Below are positions 58,821-64,000 of a DNA stretch of 64,000 nt, piece by piece. The position numbers and the translations under genes were made by a program. The DNA is taken from contig NZ_JALDAX010000009.1 in the NCBI RefSeq assembly GCF_022698145.1, positions 124,001 through 188,000 on the forward strand, read 5' to 3'. Numbering within the stretch: the stretch's first letter is position 1; each line of letters starts with the position of its first letter. The notes under the pieces were generated by a model. The model ran no database searches and was not told the origin of the DNA. It was given only the letters and a program-made list of their open reading frames with translations. Source of the DNA: Streptomyces spinosisporus (GTDB lineage Bacteria > Actinomycetota > Actinomycetes > Streptomycetales > Streptomycetaceae).

Positions 58821-59747
58821 TCAGCGGACCGGCGTGCCCTGCGGCTGCGGCGGGACGATGCCCAGCGCCGTCGTGTACTTGGCCAGCGCGAGCTTGCCGA
58901 TCGCCGGGTAGGGGCCGAGCGCCTCGGCGGCGGAACAGCCCGCCTCCTTGGCCGCCTCGTCGATCAGACCCGGGTCGATCTCCGGCCCTATCAGGTACGG
59001 CGCAAGTGCCAGTTGCTGCGAACCCGAACCGCGCAGCTGCTCGGCGACGTCCGCGATCGAGCCGTCCTGGTCCAGAGCCGCCGCCATCACGGGCACCGCG
59101 AGGCGCGCGGCCAGCAGCATGCCGGTGATCCCGGCCGCCTGCACGGCCTCGTCACCGCCCACCGACGCCAGGATGATGCCGTCCGCCGCCGTCGCCACCG
59201 TGAACAGGCGGGCGCGGTCGGCACGGGCCAGACCGGCCTCCGACAGACGCACGTGCAGCGCCTCGGCGAGCAGCGGGTGCGGGCCCAGCACATCGGTCAG
59301 ATCGGCCGCGATACGGCTGTCCATCACGGCCTGGCGGATACGGCGCAGCAGCGCACCGTCCGGGCCGGCCAGCAGCGGCACGACGACGGCGACGGGGCCG
59401 TCCGGCTCCTTGACGTCCATACCGGCGGCCCTGGCCTGCTCGAAGCGGGCCGTGCGCTCCTCCGCGGCATGCGTGAGCACGGCCTGGAGCGTGGGGAACT
59501 CCGAGTCGTCACTGCCGTCCAGGTACGCGATGCGCGCGTCCAGGCCGGGGAGCTCGGAGCGGGCGATGCTCACGACCTCCTCGGCAAGGCTGCGCGTGGC
59601 AGCACCGGGAGTGCCCGGCACCACGAGGACGAGCGCGGGCGCGCCCTCGGGAGCCGCCAGCGGTTCGGGTCGGCGGTGCCGCCCGGGCTGGCGAGGTCGC
59701 GGCATTCGTACTGGCAGGCCGGACGCGGGTCCAGTGGGGGAGCTCAT
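58821..59747 (-). CDS. Sirohydrochlorin chelatase/CbiX-like protein
   Basis: 308 aa. Two CbiX-type half-domains follow a basic N-terminal extension. Domain one has LVLVVPGTPG in place of the usual His-containing active-site strand, and domain two includes APYLIGPEIDPGLID. The classic strand-1 His (H-G-S-R) is replaced, so chelatase activity cannot be assumed. It may insert metal into siroheme/cobalamin precursors or be a divergent binding protein. ATG 59747. Confidence 0.75.
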   Translation of the reverse strand: MSSPTGPASGLPVRMPRPRQPGRHRRPEPLAAPEGAPALVLVVPGTPGAATRSLAEEVVSIARSELPGLDARIAYLDGSDDSEFPTLQAVLTHAAEERTARFEQARAAGMDVKEPDGPVAVVVPLLAGPDGALLRRIRQAVMDSRIAADLTDVLGPHPLLAEALHVRLSEAGLARADRARLFTVATAADGIILASVGGDEAVQAAGITGMLLAARLAVPVMAAALDQDGSIADVAEQLRGSGSQQLALAPYLIGPEIDPGLIDEAAKEAGCSAAEALGPYPAIGKLALAKYTTALGIVPPQPQGTPVR

Positions 59748-59866
59748 GGCGACGCATGTTACTGGCTTCTTGGGCTCCCCTGTTCGGGGAGGGTGCAGGT
59801 GAGCGGTATCCGTCCGGTTTTGTCTGATGAGTTACGTACGTTTCGGTAGCGACCGGCGTGCCGGGA

Positions 59867-60847
59867 TCAGCCCTCCGCCCCGGTCACCACGCTCAGCATC
59901 GCCGCGTCACTCGGGAGAGTGAGCGCCCCTGCCGCGAGGTCACCGGCGATGCGCACCGAACCCGCGAGCGGATCGCCCGCTGCGGCCACCAGCGGCGCGT
60001 GCGGCAGCCGCCGCGCCAGCTCTTCGCGGAGCGGGACGAGCAGGGGGTCTCCCATCTTGAGCAGGCCGCCGGTGACGGAGACCCGGGGCTCTCCCGCGGC
60101 CGGGCAGACCGCGGCCGCGGACTCGGCCATGTGCCGGGCCGCCTCCCGCAGAATGTCCGCCGCGACCGGATCACCGTCGGCCCGCGCTGCCACCTGCGGA
60201 GCGAAGGAGGCAAGGACGGCGGGGCGGTCCGGACGCGGATAGAGCCTGCCCGGCAGCCCCGGCATCGGGCCGAACATCTCCTCGGCGGAGGCCAGCAGCC
60301 CGGCCGAACCGCCGGGTCTGCCGTCGTACGCCCGCAGCGCCGCCTCCAGGCCGGCCCGCCCGATCCAGGCGCCGCTGCCGCAGTCGCCCAGCAGATGACC
60401 CCAGCCGTCGGCGCGGCGCCAGCGCGACAGGTCGGTGCCGACGGCGATCAGACCCGTGCCCGCGGCGACCACGGCACCGGGGCACGGCCCGAGCGCGCCC
60501 ACATAGCCGGCGACGGCGTCGGCGGCGAGCGCCACCGAGCGGATGCCGAACTCCCGCCGCAGCGCCCCGGGAAGCTCGGCGCGCAGGGCGTCGCCCAGCG
60601 TGGCGAGCCCGGCGGCGCCCACGGCGGCCGTACTCAGTGCGCCCACACCGGTCTCGGCGGTCAACTCCCGGACCATCGGCACCAGTTGGGCCATCAGATG
60701 CCCGGGGTCGATACCCCGGTCCCCGGTGTGCACCGGCTCCCGGGACTCCCGCTGGGCCAGCGGACCGCGCTCCGGGTCGGCGACGACGACCCGCAGCCCG
60801 GAGCCCCCCGAGTCGACCGCGAGCACCCCGGCCGCCGTGCCGGTCAC
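59867..60847 (-). CDS. BadF/BadG/BcrA/BcrD ATPase family, N-acetylglucosamine-kinase-like
   Basis: 326 aa, actin-like ATPase fold. Phosphate 1 is LAVDSGGSGLRVVVAD, phosphate 2 is AAGTGLIAVGTD, and a GWGHLLGDCGSGAWIGRAGLEAALRAYDG block contains the GDxGSG motif of GlcNAc kinase-like members. It probably phosphorylates a GlcNAc-type amino sugar. GTG 60847 overlaps the uracil-DNA glycosylase stop (GTGA). That coupling to a DNA repair gene is unexpected. Confidence 0.85.
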   Translation of the reverse strand: MTGTAAGVLAVDSGGSGLRVVVADPERGPLAQRESREPVHTGDRGIDPGHLMAQLVPMVRELTAETGVGALSTAAVGAAGLATLGDALRAELPGALRREFGIRSVALAADAVAGYVGALGPCPGAVVAAGTGLIAVGTDLSRWRRADGWGHLLGDCGSGAWIGRAGLEAALRAYDGRPGGSAGLLASAEEMFGPMPGLPGRLYPRPDRPAVLASFAPQVAARADGDPVAADILREAARHMAESAAAVCPAAGEPRVSVTGGLLKMGDPLLVPLREELARRLPHAPLVAAAGDPLAGSVRIAGDLAAGALTLPSDAAMLSVVTGAEG

Positions 60848-61530
60848 GGAAGTCGCCAGTCCACCGGCTGCCCGCCCTGCCGGACCAGCAGATCGTTGGC
60901 CCGGCTGAAGGGGCGCGAGCCGAAGAAGCCGCGGTCGGCCGACATGGGGGAGGGATGGGAGGACTCCACGGACGGAAGGTCGCCGAGGAGCGGGCGCAGA
61001 TTGCGGGCGTCGCGGCCCCACAGGATGGACACCAGCGGCTTTCCGCGCCCGGCCAGGGCCCGGATGGCCTGCTCGGTGACCTCTTCCCAGCCCTTGCCGC
61101 GATGCGCTCCGGGCTTGCGCGGGGCGGTGGTCAGCGCCCTGTTGAGCAGCAGCACGCCCTGCCGGGTCCACGGCGTCAGATCGCCGTTGGAGGGCTGCGG
61201 CAGCCCCAGGTCGGTGTGCAGTTCGCGGTAGATGTTGAGGAGACTGCCGGGCAGCGGACGCACGTCGGGCGCCACCGAGAACGACAAGCCCACCGCGTGT
61301 CCCGGTGTCGGATACGGGTCCTGCCCGACGATCAGGACCCGTACGTCGTCGAAGGGCTGCTGGAAGGCCCGCAGCACATTCGGCCCGGCCGGAAGATAGG
61401 TGCGTCCCGCGGCGATCTCCGCGCGGAGGAAGTCACCCATCTCGGTGATCCGTCCGGCGACGGGGTCCAGGGCCTTCGCCCAGCCTGCTTCGACGATTTC
61501 ATGCAACGGTCGTGGAGCCACGGGCGTCAC
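60844..61530 (-). CDS. ung: Uracil-DNA glycosylase, family 1 (UDG)
   Basis: 228 aa. The catalytic Asp lies in GQDPYPTPGHAVGLSFS at about residue 71, and the His in HPSPMS at about 191. Both intercalation and uracil-pocket motifs are normal. It removes uracil from DNA in base-excision repair. The GTG 61530 start (VTPVAPRPLHEIV) gives the usual length. Its stop overlaps the start of the next gene. Confidence 0.94.
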   Translation of the reverse strand: MTPVAPRPLHEIVEAGWAKALDPVAGRITEMGDFLRAEIAAGRTYLPAGPNVLRAFQQPFDDVRVLIVGQDPYPTPGHAVGLSFSVAPDVRPLPGSLLNIYRELHTDLGLPQPSNGDLTPWTRQGVLLLNRALTTAPRKPGAHRGKGWEEVTEQAIRALAGRGKPLVSILWGRDARNLRPLLGDLPSVESSHPSPMSADRGFFGSRPFSRANDLLVRQGGQPVDWRLP

Positions 61531-61597
61531 CCTACTGCCGTACGGGCAGCGGGAATCAACCGGTGGCCAAGGCCGCGCGCATCCCCCGTGACAGCCA

Positions 61598-62680
61598 TCA
61601 GACCACCGCGGCCCGCACGCACAGCACGTCCGGCAGGTGCGAGGCCAACTGCTGCCAGCTGTCGCCGTCGTCGGCCGACGCGAACACCTCGCCGTTGCGA
61701 TTGCCGAAGTACACGCCGGCGGGGTCGGCGTCGTCCGTGCACATCGCGTCCCGCAGCACCGTGCCGTAGTGGTCCTCCTGCGGCAGGCCCGCCGACAGCG
61801 GCTCCCAGCTCTTGCCCGCGTCGGCCGTGCGGAAGACCCGGCAGCGGTGGTCGGCCGGCACCCGGTCCGCGTCCGCGTTGATCGGGAAGACGTACGCGGT
61901 GTCGCCGCGGTGCGGGTGGGCCGCCGCGGCGAAGCCGAAGGTGGACGGCAGGCCCTCGCCGATGTCGGTCCAGTGGGCGCCCGCGTCGTCGCTTCGGTAG
62001 ACACCCCAGTGGTTCTGCAGATACAGCCGGTCCGGGGTCGCGGCGTCCTGGGCGACCTTGTGCACGCACTGCCCGAACTCCGGGTTGGGGTCCGGCAGGA
62101 AGACCGCGGACACACCGGAGTTGGAAGGGGCCCAACTCGCGCCGCCGTCCGCGGTCCTGAACACCCCGGCCGTCGACACGGCCACCGTCACGGCCTGCGG
62201 ATCACGCTTGTCGGTGACCACGGTGTGCAGCCCCTCGCCGCCGCCTCCCGGGACCCACTTCGAGCGGGTGGGGTGCTCCCACAGGGGGCGGACCAGCTCG
62301 AAGGTCTCCCCGCGGTCCTCCGAGCGGTACAGCGCGGCCGGTTCCGTGCCCGCGTACACCACGTCGTCCTCCGCGGCCGCCGGGTGCAGCTGCCACACCC
62401 GCTCCAGCGAAGCCCCGGTGTCCTTGGGGAACTTGACCGCGGGGCGGGTCGGCTCGGTCCAGGTGCGGCCGAGGTCGTCGGAGTGGAAGACGGACGGGCC
62501 CCAGTGGGCGCTGTCGCCGCCGGCCAGCAGCCGCGGACGGTCGCCGCGGGTGTCGATCGCCACCGAGTACATGGCCTGTGCGTTGAAATACGGACTCTCG
62601 TCGAACTCCCAGGTGCCCCCGCGCCGCCGCCCGATGAACAGTCCTTTGCGCGTGCCCACGGCGAGCAGTACCTCGGTCAT
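61598..62680 (-). CDS. BNR/Asp-box repeat beta-propeller protein (sialidase-like fold)
   Basis: 360 aa. At least four Asp-box-like S/T-x-D-x-G-x-x-W motifs are seen (SDDLGRTW, SEDRGETF, TADGGASW, SDDAGAHW, TADAGKSW), typical of sialidase/VPS10-like propellers. There is no signal peptide and no clear sialidase Arg triad, so the enzyme activity is unknown. ATG 62680 has GGAGG at 8-nt spacing, an excellent site. The ung gene follows 67 nt downstream on the same strand. Confidence 0.88.
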   Translation of the reverse strand: MTEVLLAVGTRKGLFIGRRRGGTWEFDESPYFNAQAMYSVAIDTRGDRPRLLAGGDSAHWGPSVFHSDDLGRTWTEPTRPAVKFPKDTGASLERVWQLHPAAAEDDVVYAGTEPAALYRSEDRGETFELVRPLWEHPTRSKWVPGGGGEGLHTVVTDKRDPQAVTVAVSTAGVFRTADGGASWAPSNSGVSAVFLPDPNPEFGQCVHKVAQDAATPDRLYLQNHWGVYRSDDAGAHWTDIGEGLPSTFGFAAAAHPHRGDTAYVFPINADADRVPADHRCRVFRTADAGKSWEPLSAGLPQEDHYGTVLRDAMCTDDADPAGVYFGNRNGEVFASADDGDSWQQLASHLPDVLCVRAAVV

Positions 62681-62932
62681 GCCGATCACCTCCGCGACGT
62701 CCTTGTCCCAGACACCGGCCAGTCTGCACCCCACCACTGACAGTCACCTCCGCAATGACCATCCGTGCAGGTCAGAGCGGCCGAGGCGGTCCGACCGCCG
62801 AGAACCGGCCGGGTTCGCGGCAACAACTGCGCGAGTGGGGGTACCCGTGGGACCGTCGAGCCGAGGGAGTCGGCCTGAGCATCCCATGGCCCCGGCCCGT
62901 ATGGGATGGAGACTGGGGAAGGTCGTGCGCTC

Positions 62933-63547
62933 ATGAGGAGGATGCCTTCGATGGCGTTCCGTGGACCCAAGGCGTGGCTGTGGCGCTGGCGACGCAACCC
63001 GCTCAAGCGCCGTATCGACGCGGTCGAGGCATGGGTCGTGCTCGGCGCCTGGATGGTCACAATCGCCACCGGCGTGCTCGCCGGTCTGACGGCCACCGGG
63101 TCCGTGGAGCACGGACTCGCCCGTGAGCGCGCCGAGTGGCGGCAGGTCGTGGCCCTGGTGACGCAGAAGGCGCCCGGAACGGCCCCCGGACCGGCCTCCG
63201 GCCACTCCGCCAGGGCGAGCGGCGAACAGGTCTGGGGGAAGGTCCGCTGGACCGCTCCGGACGGCACCGGGCACACCGGTCAGGTCCGGGTCGACCCCGG
63301 CAGCGCCGCCGGCACGGCGGTCACCGTATGGACGGACCCGCACGGAGAGCTGGTCACCGCGCCGCCCACCGCCTCCCAGGCCCGGCTGCGGGCCTCGCTG
63401 ATCGGCGTCCTGGTGGGCCTGAGCGCGGCGGCCGTGCCGTTCCTCGGCGGGCGTGTCCTGTGCGGCCGCATCGAGCGCCGCCGCCTGGCCCAGTGGGACA
63501 TGGAGTGGGCCCGTTTCGGACCGTACTGGGGCCGCAAGACCAGCTGA
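62933..63547 (+). CDS. Membrane protein, Rv1733c-like
   Basis: About 204 aa. A basic N-terminus (WRWRRNPLKRR) precedes a transmembrane helix (EAWVVLGAWMVTIATGVLAGL), an extracytoplasmic domain with KVRWTAPDGTGHTGQVRV, and a second helix (ASLIGVLVGLSAAAVPFLGG) before a WARFGPYW ending. This is the actinobacterial Rv1733c architecture; function is unknown. ATG 62933 is preceded by GGGGAAGG; ATG 62906 and 62942 are also in frame. Confidence 0.82.
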   Translation: MRRMPSMAFRGPKAWLWRWRRNPLKRRIDAVEAWVVLGAWMVTIATGVLAGLTATGSVEHGLARERAEWRQVVALVTQKAPGTAPGPASGHSARASGEQVWGKVRWTAPDGTGHTGQVRVDPGSAAGTAVTVWTDPHGELVTAPPTASQARLRASLIGVLVGLSAAAVPFLGGRVLCGRIERRRLAQWDMEWARFGPYWGRKTS

Positions 63548-63738
63548 CGGCCCCCGTCGGGCGGACGGTGCCCGCAGGCCGTCGCGCTGCGCGCACACGC
63601 CCCCTGTGCCATCGTCGTCGGTGAGACCTTCACCTGTTGCGGGCGGGGCCCCGACAGCAGATGCGCCCGCGTGCGCTCAAGACCCAAGTGGTGGCGGTGA
63701 CTCCAGTTGTTGCTGGGCCCCTGGACGCCTCGCGTCGG

Positions 63739-63763
63739 ACAACTACCCTCGCGTATACAACTA
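63739..63763. promoter_or_regulatory. Direct repeats ACAACTA upstream of glpF, possible GylR-type site
   Basis: ACAACTA occurs at 63739-63745 and 63757-63763, 18 bp apart, and an inverse-like AGTTGTT lies upstream (63704-63710). Glycerol operons in Streptomyces are controlled by the IclR-family GylR, and such repeats are candidate sites. A TATACA -10-like box overlaps the second copy. Assignment is tentative. Confidence 0.4.
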
Positions 63764-63786
63764 TTTCTGGCGGAAGGCGGTGCCTC

Positions 63787-64000
63787 GTGGCGGAGCAGGC
63801 TTCCAGAAGAGGAATGGTCGGCGAACTGTCGGCCGAGTTCCTGGGCACCATGATCCTGATTCTGTTCGGCTGCGGCGTGGTCGCCCAGGTGGTGGCCGCG
63901 GGCATCGGTGACCACGACAGCATCGCCTGGGCCTGGGGTTTCGGTGTCACCCTCGGCGTCTATGTGGCGGCCCGCCTCAGCGGCGCGCACCTCAACCCCG
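63787..64000 (+). CDS. glpF: Glycerol uptake facilitator (MIP family), 5' end only
   Basis: The first 71 codons are visible, running off the window. The N-terminus reads VAEQASRRG then GELSAEFLGTMILILFGCGVVAQVV (first helix), and the sequence ends in LSGAHLNP, the start of the first NPA pore motif. GTG 63787 has GGAAGG 9-14 nt upstream. In Streptomyces this gene usually opens the glycerol operon (facilitator, kinase, dehydrogenase), which is expected beyond 64000. Confidence 0.85.
   Translation, partial: MAEQASRRGMVGELSAEFLGTMILILFGCGVVAQVVAAGIGDHDSIAWAWGFGVTLGVYVAARLSGAHLNP

Noticed and set aside
58821..59747. Possible confident call as active sirohydrochlorin ferrochelatase
   Set aside because: The strand-1 active-site His is not present in the expected motif, so only a family-level name is given.

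Overview
The window is high-GC actinobacterial DNA and almost certainly comes from a Streptomyces chromosome. The evidence is a spore-pigment (whiE-type) type II polyketide operon, a class F sortase, a ydaO/c-di-AMP riboswitch in front of an NlpC/P60-type gene, a DasR-like (dre) operator, many GTG starts, frequent ATGA/GTGA gene overlaps, and genes with strong GC3 bias. Both ends are cut: the first gene is only a C-terminus (FAD oxygenase) and the last only an N-terminus (glycerol facilitator). I saw no rRNA, tRNA, CRISPR array, insertion sequence or prophage.

Region 1 (1-12.7 kb) is aromatic polyketide and envelope biology. A secreted protein with two copies of a GGMHTGGGAL motif sits next to a class F sortase. 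Next comes a seven-gene collinear operon (1716-6959): SchA/CurD-like protein, cupin, KS-alpha, chain-length factor, ACP, aromatase/cyclase, second cyclase. This is the spore-pigment gene order. A strong two-way terminator ends it. Convergent or divergent neighbours are an O-methyltransferase, a secreted beta-helix protein and a cytochrome P450 (possible tailoring functions), then a WYL regulator divergent from a VOC protein.

Region 2 (12.0-23.4 kb) is a compact orphan polyketide locus on the minus strand. One giant gene encodes CoA ligase-ACP-KS-AT-DH-KR-ACP-TE. It is translationally coupled (GTGA) to a flavin-dependent halogenase and followed by a small unknown gene. The PKS carries a Ser-Gly hexanucleotide microsatellite in its AT-DH linker. 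Upstream are two small unknown genes.

Region 3 (23.4-29.8 kb) has a three-gene minus-strand operon: an unknown protein, a MoxR-like AAA+ ATPase with a one-base frameshift near 24918, and a metallopeptidase/VWA-like protein. A cysteine-desulfurase-like enzyme follows. Next is an 800-bp gene-poor stretch holding at least three degenerate tandem copies of a ~247-bp unit that no feature explains.

Region 4 (29.8-46.7 kb) is general accessory metabolism and regulation: SDR with a divergent XRE/MmyB regulator and a clear operator; ornithine-cyclodeaminase-like and DAO-type oxidoreductases; a TetR regulator divergent from an aldolase/PfkB-kinase operon; a DHA2 drug transporter; DinB; LuxR. There is a secreted NlpC/P60 protein whose catalytic Cys is replaced by Asn, which carries nine QPSVLDTG repeats and lies under a c-di-AMP riboswitch. 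A LysR-type effector domain without its HTH is paired with DUF5997. A YraQ-type permease/TIGR03943 pair and a type I glutamine synthetase follow.

Region 5 (46.7-64 kb) has a LAL-type LuxR regulator and berberine-bridge-type oxidase; a single-chain biotin-dependent acyl-CoA carboxylase divergent from a TetR regulator with an 18-bp operator; a HAD phosphatase; an Lrp/AsnC regulator divergent from a FUSC membrane protein with operator-like and attenuator-like sites; a lactonase under a dre-like site; a sirohydrochlorin-chelatase-like protein; a BNR-repeat protein, uracil-DNA glycosylase and GlcNAc-kinase-like group; a membrane protein; and the start of a glycerol facilitator gene.

Gene calls rest on reading translated motifs; no database search was possible. 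Function names are family-level unless a catalytic signature is cited.
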